Positions 22,271 to 33,269 of a stretch of 64,000 bases of DNA are shown piece by piece. The stretch covers positions 405,297 to 469,296 of the forward strand of contig CM065690.1 in the NCBI GenBank assembly GCA_017654935.2, in the 5' to 3' direction. The notes below the pieces were generated by a model, which had not been told where the DNA came from, searched no databases, and saw nothing but the letters and a program-made list of their open reading frames with translations. Position 1 is the first letter of the stretch, and every line of letters begins with the position of its first letter. The position numbers and the translations under genes were made by a program. The stretch comes from Phymorhynchus buccinoides. Taxonomy: Eukaryota; Mollusca; Gastropoda; Neogastropoda; Raphitomidae.

Positions 22271-23490
22271 GTGAGATAATCATGGGATAATCATAATGCT
22301 GGGATAATGATGAAATATGGTGGTGCCTAAGTACCACCCTGACGGCAAGCTGATGCAGGAAATGATCCTGGTGTGTGACGCCTACAGGAAGGTGAGATAA
22401 TCATGGGATAATGATGGGATAATGCTGGGATAATGATGAAATATGGTGGTGCCTAAGTACCACCCTGACGGCAAGCTGATGCAGGAAATGATCCTGGTGT
22501 GTGACGCCTACAGGAAGGTGAGATAATCATGGGATAATGCTGGGATAATGATGAAATAAGGTGGTGCCTAAGTACCACCCTGACGGCAAGCTGATGCAGG
22601 AAATGATCCTGGTGTGTGACGCCTACAGGAAGGTGAGATAATCATGGGATAATCATGGGATAATGATGAAATATGGTGGTGCCTAAGTACCACCCTGACG
22701 GCAAGCTGATGCAGGAAATGATCCTGGTGTGTGACGCCTACAGGAAGGTGAGATAATGCTGGGATAATGCTGGGATAATGATGAAATAAGGTGGTGCCCA
22801 AGTACCACCCTGACGGCAAGCTGATGCAGGAGATGATCCTGGTGTGTGACGCCTACAGGAAGGTGAGATAATCATGGGATAATCATGGGATAATGATGAA
22901 ATATGGTGGTGCCTAAGTACCACCCTGACGGCAAGCTGATGCAGGAGATGATCCTGGTGTGTGACGCCTACAGGAAGGTGAGATAATCATGGGATAATCA
23001 TGGGATAATGATGAAATATGGTGGTGCCTAAGTACCACCCTGACGGCAAGCTGATGCAGGAAATGATCCTGGTGTGTGACGCCTACAGGAAGGTGAGATA
23101 ATGCTGGGATAATGCTGGGATAATGATGAAATATGGTGGTGCCTAAGTACCACCCTGACGGCAAGCTGATGCAGGAAATGATCCTGGTGTGTGACGCCTA
23201 CAGGAAGGTGAGATAATGCTGGGATAATGCTGGGATAATGATGAAATATGGTGGTGCCTAAGTACCACCCTGATGGCAAGCTGATGCAGGAAATGATCCT
23301 GGTGTGTGACGCCTACAGGAAGGTGAGATAATCATGGGATAATGCTGGGATAATGATGAAATAAGGTGGTGCCTAAATACCACCCTGACGGCAAGCTGAT
23401 GCAGGAAATGATCCTGGTGTGTGACGCCTACAGGAAGGTGAGATAATCATGGGATAATGATGAGATAATCATGGGATAACCATGGGATAA
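22199..23490 (+). repeat. COPB1 E3 donor-edge array: 10 extra donors
   Basis: Units of about 115-126 bp start at roughly 22199, 22320, 22446, 22561, 22676, 22791, 22907, 23022, 23137, 23252 and 23367. Each carries the last ~72 nt of E3 ([11 protein letters not shown] to CDAYRK) followed by an unchanged GTGAGATAAT donor. The coding part is almost invariant. Differences are confined to a few bases and to the number of GGGATAAT words. Confidence 0.95.
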
Positions 23491-23534
23491 TGATGTATTA
23501 AATGTGCTGATACTGATGCATTATAATATTATTC

Positions 23535-23615
23535 TTGAACTTTCAACATCCCAATGAGTTTATCCCTGACCTCATGTTGATATTCTGGTGTAAACTGAAG
23601 GAACCAGATCATCTG
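23535..23615 (+). pseudogene. Degenerate copy of the COPB1 E4 start
   Basis: Words matching E4 (CATCCCAATGAGTTTATCC, then GTGTAAACTGAAGGAACCAG) occur with internal changes and without a good acceptor. They lie 4.5 kb upstream of the real exon, at the far end of the 22-bp array, and look like the oldest relic of the E4 edge duplications. Confidence 0.7.
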
Positions 23616-24319
23616 TGTGAGACTGTTATTTATATTGTGTGACTATGTTATTTATATTGTGTGACTATGTTATTTATATTGTGTGACTATGTTATTTATA
23701 TTGTGTGACTATGTTATTTATATTGTGTGACTGTATGTTATTTATATTGTGTGACTATGTTATTTATTTTGTGTGACTGTATGTTATTTATATTGTGTGA
23801 CTATGTTATTTATATTGTGTGACAACATGTTATTTATATTGTGTGACTATGTTATTTATATTGTGTGACTATGTTATTTATATTGTGTGACAGTTATTTA
23901 TATTGTGTGACTATGTTATTTATATTGTGTGACTATGTTATTTATATTGTGTGACTATGTTATTTATATTGTGTGACTATGTTATTTATATTGTGTGACT
24001 ATGTTATTTATATTGTGTGACTATGTTATTTATATTGTGTGACTATGTTATTTATATTGTGTGACTATGTTATTTATATTGTGTGACTATGTTATTTATA
24101 TTGTGTGACTATGTTATTTATATTGTGTGACTATGTTATTTATATTGTGTGACTATGTTATTTATATTGTGTGACTATGTTATTTATATTGTGTGACTAT
24201 GTTATTTATATTGTGTGACTATGTTATTTATATTGTGTGACTATGTTATTTATATTGTGTGACTATGTTATTTATATTGTGTGACAGTTATTTATATTGT
24301 GTGACTATGTTATTTATAT
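23616..24319. repeat. 22-bp tandem array, about 32 copies
   Basis: Units of TGTGTGACTATGTTATTTA plus TAT are repeated with a few shortened copies. The same words form the spacer between the E4 acceptor copies at 27960-28130, so this array is an expansion of the E4 edge duplication unit. Confidence 0.95.
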
Positions 24320-24747
24320 GCACCATACTGGTAACACCTAGTAACGGTAACGGCAAGTACTGTGTAACGCTGAGTACAGCAAATTTGAAGCGATTCGGTT
24401 AAGAAACGGCGGAGTTATTATAAGGCCCCGTTTCCCGTTGGCGCTGCTCTGAGAGTGACGCGCTCTCCCGATTCTCTTCCAATTTGCTGCTAGGCTTTGC
24501 CCGGGCCATAGCAAGCCTGACAGCAAATTTGAATCAATTCGGTTAAGAAACGGCGGAGTTATGCGTGTGAAAAGGTGAAGCGGCGTATAGCGCGCGCGTT
24601 TCGCGCATTTGCGAAACCGCGCCAAATGACACGGCCGCACCCCGGTTGCCGTTGCCATCGCCGCGTTAGGGCTCACAGCAAATTTGAAGCGATTCGGTCG
24701 AAAAACGGCGGAGTTATAAGGCCCTTTTCGTGTTTCAGACACACACA

Positions 24748-24843
<96 letters not shown>

Positions 24844-25315
24844 GGAGAGAGTTGGCTTTTTACTATATGACTAAACCAGTAAAGTCCCGATTTTTTAATA
24901 ATACAGATACGTGTATTATGTAGTCTCATCCCGGTGTAATCGCCACTGCCCCCCCCCCCCCAACCCCCCACCAACCCTCCCCCCCCCACACCACCCACCA
25001 CCCCACCGGTTTGGCACAGGGATCGTCACCGTCCCCCGTCATCTACCTTCCAAATTCGAAGAAGAAGTACCTAGCGAGACAGACAGACAGAAAGACAGAC
25101 AAAGAGCAAAGAGGACAACTGCTGTTCCGGTTGGATGATGTGAACATTTGTTTAACGTCCTCCGCCCCGCAGGCAGCAGAGACAGACAGACAGCCAGACA
25201 GACAGACAGAGAGAGAGAGAGACAGAGATTAACCGAGAAATGTAGGGGGGTTGGCACATCTTGACCTATACCAGAAAGTGTTTCATCATGATTTAAACTT
25301 TGACCGCGCGCACCG

Positions 25316-25346
<31 letters not shown>

Positions 25347-26414
25347 TATCCCCCTGCCTAACATCACTTTTTTTTCGACTCAGGCTATAGAGAGAGAGTT
25401 GTAGTTCTTCTTCTTTCTTCGTTATTCTTCTTCTTCGATCGTTCAGACAGTTTCCTGTCAATTATGAGCGTAGATGCGTCATGCTGCTGTTATGCGCCTA
25501 AGTAAGCATAATTAGTCCCAGCATGTCTGACTGGCAGTGAAAGATCTTTCCTTTGACCTTCTTTGAGCCAGTCTCAAACACACGAAAGTGAAACTTTCGG
25601 TTTTACATTTCCAAGAAGAAGGCAGCATTTCACCTTCCAAGAAAATGGATCACAAACGTGTAAGGTCTTTCATTTCAGGGGGGGTTTCACTTTGACCTCG
25701 CGCACGCAGAGAGAGAGAGAAGAGAGAGAGAGAGAGTACACTTCTTCTTCTTCTTCGTCTTCTAAGTTCTTGTTCTTCGGATCGTTCAGGCATGTTTCTG
25801 TCAATTACGAACGTAGATGCATCATGCTGCTGTTATGCGCCTAAGTAAGAATAATTAGGCCCAGCATGTCTGACTTCGGCTAGAGGAAATCTTTTTGAAA
25901 GTATTTCTTGAAAAAAGGCAGGAGAATTTCTGTCAATTACGAACGTAGATGCATCATGCTGCTGTTATGCACCTAAGTAAGAATAATTAGGCCCAGCATG
26001 TCTGACTTTGGCTAGAGGAAATCTTTTTGAAAGTATTTCTTGAAAAAAGGCAGGAGAATGGACCGGAAAGGCAGAACGATAGTAGATAACAGCATGCAAA
26101 GGGAAAAGGCAGAATCAAAGAGACTGACAGATTAGAGGTAGTTATAAGCACAGAACTTCCAGAAGGTGGGGGAACTATTTGTACGGAAGACATCCCCCCT
26201 ACCTGTATCCACGGGGGGGGGGGGGGGGGGTGTGTACCACCCCTATATTCACTCTATGCGCTTAACAACAACAAAATTAAAAAGCAAGAAATTCAACAAC
26301 AAAACAAATAATCGCTCACACACATGCTAATAGGCATACACATACACACACCACCCCCACCCACGCAGGCACGCACATATACATATACACACACACACAC
26401 ACTCGCGCAACACA

Positions 26415-26459
<45 letters not shown>

Positions 26460-27773
26460 CTCCTCCCTACACCTACCCCCTCCCCACATTTACTTGCTCT
26501 GGGACTTATTTGCAAGATGTGCCCCACCCCCCCTACCTATCTCGGTTAATTCTATTTTTCCGTTATTGCCTTTCCTACCATACATAAAGCTGTATTTTAG
26601 GAACATTTTTAGCTAATAACCTTTTTGGAATACTAACCCTAGCCCTAGCCCTAAACCTAACCCTACCCCCCACCCTATAAGACGGAAAAAACGCAACGAA
26701 CCACAACTGTGACAAATCGCGGTGTACTGCAGTACATAGTGGGGGGTAGGGTTAGGTTTAGGGTTAGGGCTAGGGTTAGTATTCCAAAAAGGTTATTAGC
26801 TAAAAATGTTCCTAAAATACAGCTTTATGTATGGTAAGAAAGGCAAAAACAGAAAAATAGAATTAACCGAGAAATGCAGGGGGGGGTGGGGGGGTGGCAC
26901 ATCTTTACCTTTACTGGTCTTTCTTTTCAGGGGGGGGGGGCACATCTTTACCTATCACAGAAAGAGTGTTTCATAATCATAGTTCGGCCTTTCGGCATGT
27001 GGGGCATTTGTAAATACAAAGATTGTGGGAATAATACTGGAGGCAATGCCCGGAGGCAGTGCTAAACCAGTGAAGTCCCGATTTTTTAATAATACAGATA
27101 TGTGTAGTGTCATCCCCTTGTAATCTCCACTGCCTCCCCCCCACCATCCCTCCGCCCATCCACCCACCCCCTACCCCACCCATAACCAGCTGGCTGACCT
27201 ACTGATCACCCCAGCACTTGTGAACCATGGTCTCCTGCCCCCCCTTTAATAACAGCACGTTTGGACAGATGTCGTTTGGCCTAGTGAGCAAAACTGTAAA
27301 TTGGTGCATTTTCGCGCGCATTTATGAACAGATGCTGTTCAACATTTCCTGCCATGCTTTGCCCGGGTCATAGCAAGCCTGACAGCAAATTTGAGGCGAT
27401 TCGGTTAAGAAACGGCGGAGTTATTTGTGAAAAGGTGAAGCGGCATGTAGCGCGGGCGGTTCTGAACCGATTCACTTCTGGTTTGGCACACGGATCGACC
27501 CCAGCCCCGGTCATCTTCCTGCCAAATTGGAAGGCAATCGGCCCAGAAACGCCGGAGATACGGGCGCCGAGAGGCCGGCGGATGCGCGTTTCGCGCATTT
27601 GCGAAACCGCGCAAATGACACGGCCGCCTCGGTTGCCGTTGCCATCGCCCCGTGAGGGCTCACAGCAAATTTGAAGCGATTCAGTCGAAAAACGGCGGAG
27701 TTATAAGGCCCGTTTCGTGTTTCAGACAGACAGACACACAGACACACACACGGACAGTTGGCTTTTTACTATA
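24320..27773. mobile_element. Composite insertion within the 22-bp array
   Basis: The array stops at about 24319 and resumes at about 27775, so 3.45 kb was inserted or trapped. Inside are GC-rich blocks with the recurring words AGCAAATTTGAAGCGATTCG and AAACGGCGGAGTTATAAGG (about 24376, 24520, 24675, 27384 and 27665). The segments TAAAGTCCCGATTTTTTAAT (24882) and its near copy (27074) also recur, along with CA and GA tracts, poly-C/G runs and the hairpin at 26538-26874. A repeated block with GCATCATGCTGCTGTTATGC occurs three times (25479, 25819, 25950). No protein-coding domain was recognised. Confidence 0.55.
26538..26874. repeat. Long hairpin with telomere-like arms
   Basis: Arms of about 140 bp pair closely: TCTCGGTTAATTC on the left with GAATTAACCGAGA on the right. 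The inner parts are degenerate CCCTAA/TTAGGG words (CTAACCCTAGCCCTAG and its complement). The loop is about 55 bp. It resembles a foldback MITE. Confidence 0.85.
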
Positions 27774-27774
27774 T

Positions 27775-27895
27775 GATTGTGTGACTATGTTATTTATATT
27801 GTGTGACAGTTATTTATATTGTGTGACTATGTTATTTATATTGTGTGACTATGTTATTTATATTGTGTGACTATGTTATTTATATTGTTATTACT
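27775..27895. repeat. 22-bp array, continued
   Basis: About five further units of the same 22-bp repeat directly precede the first clean E4 acceptor copy. Confidence 0.9.
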
Positions 27896-28135
27896 GTGCT
27901 ATGTCCCAGGACCTTCAACATCCCAATGAGTTCATCCGGGGCTCCACCCTGCTTTTTCTGTGTAAATCATCTGTGTGTGACTATGTTATTTATATTGTTA
28001 TTACAATATTACTGTGCTATGTCCCAGGACCTTCAACATCCCAATGAGTTTATCCGGGGCTCCACCCTGCGATTTCTGTGTAAATCATCTGTGTGTGACT
28101 ATGTTATTTATATTGTTATTACTGCTATGTCCCAG
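27896..28135 (+). repeat. COPB1 E4 acceptor-edge copies (2 decoys)
   Basis: TGTCCCAG acceptors at 27909 and 28027 are each followed by about 65 nt of E4 ([13 protein letters not shown]). They then leave the exon at CTGTGTAAATCATCTGTG, where the real exon continues CTGTGTAAACTGAAGG. The second copy is closer to the real exon in sequence. Confidence 0.94.
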
Positions 28136-28305
28136 GACCTTCAACATCCCAATGAGTTTATCCGGGGCTCCACCCTGCGATTTCTGTGTAAACTGAAGGA
28201 GCCAGAGCTATTGGAGCCTCTGATGCCTTCCATCAGACAGTGCTTAGAGCATCGTCACTCCTACGTCAGGAGAAATGCTGTCCTCGCTATCTACACCATC
28301 TTCAG
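28136..28305 (+). CDS. COPB1: COPB1 exon E4: residues 109-165
   Basis: The exon encodes [20 protein letters not shown] and continues to [16 protein letters not shown], ending in phase 2 (the AG of an Arg codon finished by E5). This is one of the most conserved stretches of beta-COP, in the HEAT-like solenoid. The acceptor is CCCAG at 28135 and the donor GTAGTG at 28306. The 170-nt length fits the flanking phases. Unlike its acceptor side, its donor side is not copied. A non-exonic 33-bp array begins 15 nt beyond it. Confidence 0.95.
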
Positions 28306-28320
28306 GTAGTGTACTGTATT

Positions 28321-28520
28321 GTAAAGTAACATACAGACACAGACAGAGTGGACCCAAAGTAACATACAGACACAGACAGAGTGGACCCAAAGTAACATAC
28401 AGACACAGACAGAGTGGACCCAAAGTAACATACAGACACAGACAGAGTGGACCCAAAGTAACATACAGACACAGACAGAGTGGACCAAAAGTAACATGCA
28501 GACACAGACAGAGTGGACCA
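28321..28520. repeat. 33-bp tandem array, 6 copies
   Basis: Units contain AGTAACATACAGACACAGAC and AGAGTGGACC. The array is not derived from exon sequence, although it starts 15 nt after the E4 donor. Confidence 0.95.
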
Positions 28521-28521
28521 A

Positions 28522-28905
28522 AACTCAACTCAACTCAACTCAACTCAAACAACTTTATTATCTCTTAGAGAGAAATTTAGTGTGGTGATGTCTGCGATGG
28601 ACACAGTTAAAACAAGACACATTATAATATACATTGAAAACAAGATGTGCTTCTAAAACATCAATGACAATACCATTACATCAAAACACACATCATGATA
28701 ATTATCACTTGAAAGCAAAACAGCAGTGCTTTCACCGCCAGCCATATTTCAGCCACAAATGTCCATTAAATTAACCTGGTTAGAGAGCAAAATCCATCTG
28801 CAGTATTGGGGATTCTTCTGTGGCATATAATATACAATAAGGTCTATCCTTACTTCCCAAGACTAAGACAACAGGGTCTTTGGATAATAGACCCCAATTT
28901 GATGC
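28522..28905 (-). mobile_element. LINE 3' terminus, minus orientation
   Basis: It starts with (ACTCA)n and CAACTTTATTATCTCTTAGAG. On the minus strand this is an AATAAAG-type end followed by a pentanucleotide tail, as in CR1-group LINEs and like 36290-36350 and 45006-45060. No coding part remains. Confidence 0.55.
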
Positions 28906-28910
28906 CTTTT

Positions 28911-31900
28911 AGTGACACAGGTGTCAAATCACTGTGGTGCTAAAATGCGACATTGGCGGTGAAAGGGTTAATGACATGGGTGTTAAATCACTGTGGTGCT
29001 AAAATGCGACTTGGCGGTGAAAGGGTTAATGACATGGGTGTTAAATCACTGTGGTGCTAAAATGCGACATAGGCGGTGAAAGGGGTTAATGACATGGGTG
29101 TTAAATCACTGTGGTGCTGAAATGCGACTTGGGCGGTGAAACTGAAAGGGTTAATGACATAGGTGTCAAATCACTGTGGTGCTAAAATGCGACTTTGGCG
29201 GTGAAAGGGTTAATGACATGGGTGTTAAATCACTGTGGTGCTAAAATGCGACTTTGGCGGTGAAAGGGTTAATGACATAGGTGTTAAATCACTGTGGTGC
29301 TAAAATGCGACATTGGCGGTGAACGGGTTAAATCACTGTGGTGCTTAAATGCGACATTGGCGGTGAAAGGGTTAAATCACTGTGGTGCTGAAATGCCACA
29401 TTGGGGGTGAAAGGGTTAAATCACTGTGGTGCTGAAATGCCACATTGGGGGTGAAAGGGTTAAATCACTGTGGTGCTGAAATGCCACATTGGCGGTGAAA
29501 AGGGTTAAATCACTGTGGTGCTGAAATGCGACATTGGCGGTGAAACGGGTTAAATCACTGTGGTGCTGAAATGCCACATTTGGGGTGAAAGGGTTAAATC
29601 ACTGTGGTGCTGAAATGCCACATTGGGGGTGAAAGGGTTAAATCACTGTGGTGCTGAAATGCCACATTTGGGGGTGAAAGGGTTAAATCACTGTGGTGCT
29701 GAAATGCCACATTGGCGGTGAAAGGGTTTAAATCACTGTGGTGCTGAAATGCCACATTGGGGGTGAAAGGGTTAAATCACTGTGGTGCTGAAATGCCACA
29801 TTGGGGGTGAAAGGGTTAAATCACTGTGGTGCTGAAATGCCACATTGGCGGTGAAAGGGTTAAATCACTGTGGTGCTGAAATGCCACATTGGGGGTGAAA
29901 GGGTTAAATCACTGTGGTGCTGAAATGCCACATTGGGGGTGAAAGGGTTAAATCACTGTGGTGCTGAAATGCCACATTGGGGGTGAAAGGGTTAAATCAC
30001 TGTGGTGCTGAAATGCCACATTGGGGGTGAAAGGGTTAAATCACTGTGGTGCTGAAATGCCACATTGGCGGTGAAAGGGTTAAATCACTGTGGTGCTGAA
30101 ATGCCACATTGGGGGTGAAAGGGTTAAATCACTGTGGTGCTGAAATGCCACATTGGGGGTGAAAGGGTTAAATCACTGTGGTGCTGAAATGCCACATTGG
30201 CGGTGAAAGGGTTAAATCACTGTGGTGCTGAAATGCCACATTGGGGGTGAAAGGGTTAAATCACTGTGGTGCTGAAATGCCACATTGGCGGTGAAAGGGT
30301 TAAATCACTGTGGTGCTGAAATGCCACATTGGCGGTGAAAGGGTTAAATCACTGTGGTGCTGAAATGCCACATTGGGGGTGAAAGGGTTAAATCACTGTG
30401 GTGCTGAAATGCCACATTGGGGGTGAAAGGGTTAAATCACTGTGGTGCTGAAATGCCACATTGGGGGTGAAAGGGTTAAATCACTGTGGTGCTGAAATGC
30501 CACATTGGGGGTGAAAGGGTTAAATCACTGTGGTGCTAAAATGCGACTTTGGGGGTGAAAGGGTTAAATCACTGTGGTGCTGAAATGCCACATTGGGGGT
30601 GAAAGGGTTAAATCACTGTGGTGCTGAAATGCCACATTGGGGGTGAAAGGGTTAAATCACTGTGGTGCTGAAATGCCACATTGGGGGTGAAAGGGTTAAA
30701 TCACTGTGGTGCTGAAATGCCACATTGGGGGTGAAAGGGTTAAATCACTGTGGTGCTGAAATGCCACATTGGGGGTGAAAGGGTTAAATCACTGTGGTGC
30801 TGAAATGCCACATTGGGGGTGAAAGGGTTAAATCACTGTGGTGCTGAAATGCCACATTGGGGGTGAAAGGGTTAAATCACTGTGGTGCTGAAATGCCACA
30901 TTGGGGGTGAAAGGGTTAAATCACTGTGGTGCTGAAATGCCACATTGGGGGTGAAAGGGTTAAATCACTGTGGTGCTGAAATGCCACATTGGGGGTGAAA
31001 GGGTTAAATCACTGTGGTGCTGAAATGCCACATTGGGGGTGAAAGGGTTAAATCACTGTGGTGCTGAAATGCCACATTGGGGGTGAAAGGGTTAAATCAC
31101 TGTGGTGCTGAAATGCCACATTGGGGGTGAAAGGGTTAAATCACTGTGGTGCTGAAATGCCACATTGGGGGTGAAAGGGGTTAAATCACTGTGGTGCTGA
31201 AATGCCACATTGGGGGTGAAAGGGTTAAATCACTGTGGTGCTGAAATGCCACATTGGGGGTGAAAGGGTTAAATCACTGTGGTGCTGAAATGCCACATTG
31301 GGGGTGAAAGGGTTAAATCACTGTGGTGCTGAAATGCCACATTGGCGGTGAAAGGGTTAAATCACTGTGGTGCTGAAATGCCACATTGGGGGTGAAAGGG
31401 TTAAATCACTGTGGTGCTGAAATGCCACATTGGGGGTGAAAGGGTTAAATCACTGTGGTGCTGAAATGCCACATTGGGGGTGAAAGGGTTAAATCACTGT
31501 GGTGCTGAAATGCGACATTGGCGGTGAAAGGGTTAAATCACTGTGGTGCTGAAATGCCACATTGGGGGTGAAAGGGTTAAATCACTGTGGTGCTGAAATG
31601 CCACATTGGGGGTGAAAGGGTTAAATCACTGTGGTGCTGAAATGCCACATTGGGGGTGAAAGGGTTAAATCACTGTGGTGCTGAAATGCCACATTGGGGG
31701 TGAAAGGGTTAAATCACTGTGGTGCTGAAATGCCACATTGGGGGTGAAAGGGTTAAATCACTGTGGTGCTGAAATGCCACATTGGCGGTGAAAGGGTTAA
31801 ATCACTGTGGTGCTGAAATGCCACATTGGGGGTGAAAGGGTTAAATCACTGTGGTGCTGAAATGCCACATTGGCGGTGAAAGGGTTAAATCACTGTGGTG

Positions 31901-32195
31901 CTTAAAATGCCACTTTGGGGGTGAAAGGGTTAAATCACTGTGGTGCTGAAATGCCACATTGGGGGTGAAAGGGTTAAATCACTGTGGTGCTAAAATGCGA
32001 CATTGGCGGTGAAAGGGTTAAATCACTGTGGTGCTGAAATGCCACATTGGGGGTGAAAGGGTTAAATCACTGTGGTGCTGAAATGCCACATTGGCGGTGA
32101 AAGGGTTAAATCACTGTGGTGCTGAAATGCCACATTGGGGGTGAAAGGGTTAAATCACTGTGGTGCTGAAATGCCACATTGGGGGTGAAAGGGTT
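28911..32195. repeat. Long minisatellite: about 7 units of ~58-60 bp, then ~65 units of 44 bp
   Basis: The first ~420 bp have units with GGTTAATGACATGGGTGTTA and CACTGTGGTGCTAAAATGCG. From about 29330 the units are 44 bp. They lack the AATGACATGGGTGTT part, and most read GCTGAAATGCCACATTGGGG. Minor variants (GGCGG or GGGGG, GCCAC or GCGAC) alternate along the array. No open gene. Confidence 0.97.
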
Positions 32196-32654
32196 AAAAC
32201 AAAATGTTGCCAATATTATAAAATAAAAAAATTAAAACAGTACAGAAAATATTACCGTTTAAGATAAATCACTTTAATTATATAATTTTAAATGCACAAC
32301 ACACACAATGGACTTATTTATAACAAAACACGCATACTTTATGTTTAAACAAAGTCATATATTATCATATTTACAAGTTAACATATCCACATAATTCATA
32401 TAAATAAATAAAAAATGGATACGTGTGCACCTACTCAAACATATCCACACGCAAACCAGCATAAATGATAGCAAATCCACAAAGAACAAACACATACACC
32501 CATGCCTACTACCTACGCGCATTGACCGCGCACACATACCCCCCACACACACACGTATACCGGTACACGCGCGGGAGCTAAGAAATTGTTGCTTGTTAAA
32601 ATGTGTACCAAGCCTTAAAACATATAGAAGCCTAATTAAGACAGATATTGCACT
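32196..32654. other. AT-rich intronic sequence, no gene
   Basis: I see no coding exon. It could be the 3' UTR of the neighbouring minus-strand LINE fragment. Confidence 0.5.
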
Positions 32655-33225
32655 TATTTATTTAACAAAGAAATGGACACGGGTAAAAAAAAAAAACTTT
32701 CTACTTCTAAGAGTCTTGAATTTCAGAGTTCGGAAGGGCTTGCCAGAAGGCAAGAGCTCATAAAATTTGCTGAGGCCATGGCTGCAGTCACTCGATATCA
32801 TTCGTCCTTTGTCTTTCACTCGTCGTTCATACAACGCATTCATACTGCTCTGTTTCACTCCCACTGAGGCCGTGGCTGCAGTCACTGGATATCATTCGTC
32901 CTTTGTCTTTCACTCGTCGTTCATACAACGCATTCATACTGCTCTGTTTTACTCCCACTGAGGCCGTGGCTGCAGTCACTGGATATCATTCGTCCTTTGT
33001 CTTTCACTCGTCGTTCATACAACGCATTCATACTGCTCTGTTTCACTCCCACTGAGGCCGTGGCTGCAGTCACTCGATATCATTCGTCCTTTGTCTTTCA
33101 CTCGTCGTTCATACAACGCATTCATACTGCTCTGTTTCACTCCCACAATCTTACCGCAAACGTTCACTATTTTATTCAATACATTCTTATTCTTGACACT
33201 CAAACTACCGAACCAGCACACACAG
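32655..33225 (-). mobile_element. CR1-like LINE 3' fragment with a 94-bp internal tandem array
   Basis: On the minus strand the segment encodes FGSLSVKNKNVLNKIVNVCG, KIVGVKQSSMNALYERRVKD and KFYELLPSGKPFRTLK. These match the C-terminal end of the same LINE family as 36290-39540 and 45775-46640. A 94-bp piece (GAGGCCGTGGCTGCAGTCAC onwards) is repeated four times in tandem, at about 32772, 32866, 32960 and 33054. Confidence 0.8.
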
Positions 33226-33269
33226 GAAAACGTTACAATGGACTCAATGAAGCAGCTGTAAAAACCCTG

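Larger units (their letters stand above)
11501..23490 (+). repeat. Right arm of the inverted duplication
   Basis: This is the partner of 1-11000. It carries the intact E2 and E3 of COPB1 in the same orientation as the downstream exons, so I treat it as the arm that belongs to the gene. It contains a tandem duplication (about 13400-14150) and extra E3 acceptor copies that the left arm lacks. Confidence 0.92.

Noticed and set aside
25039..25461. Glycine-rich and CLSLSLS-type open frames in the intron 3 insert
   Set aside because: They are translations of poly-C/G and GA/GACA tracts with no recognisable domain.
28911..32195. Possible CRISPR array from regular 44-bp spacing
   Set aside because: The whole unit repeats, with no unique spacers; it is a eukaryotic minisatellite.
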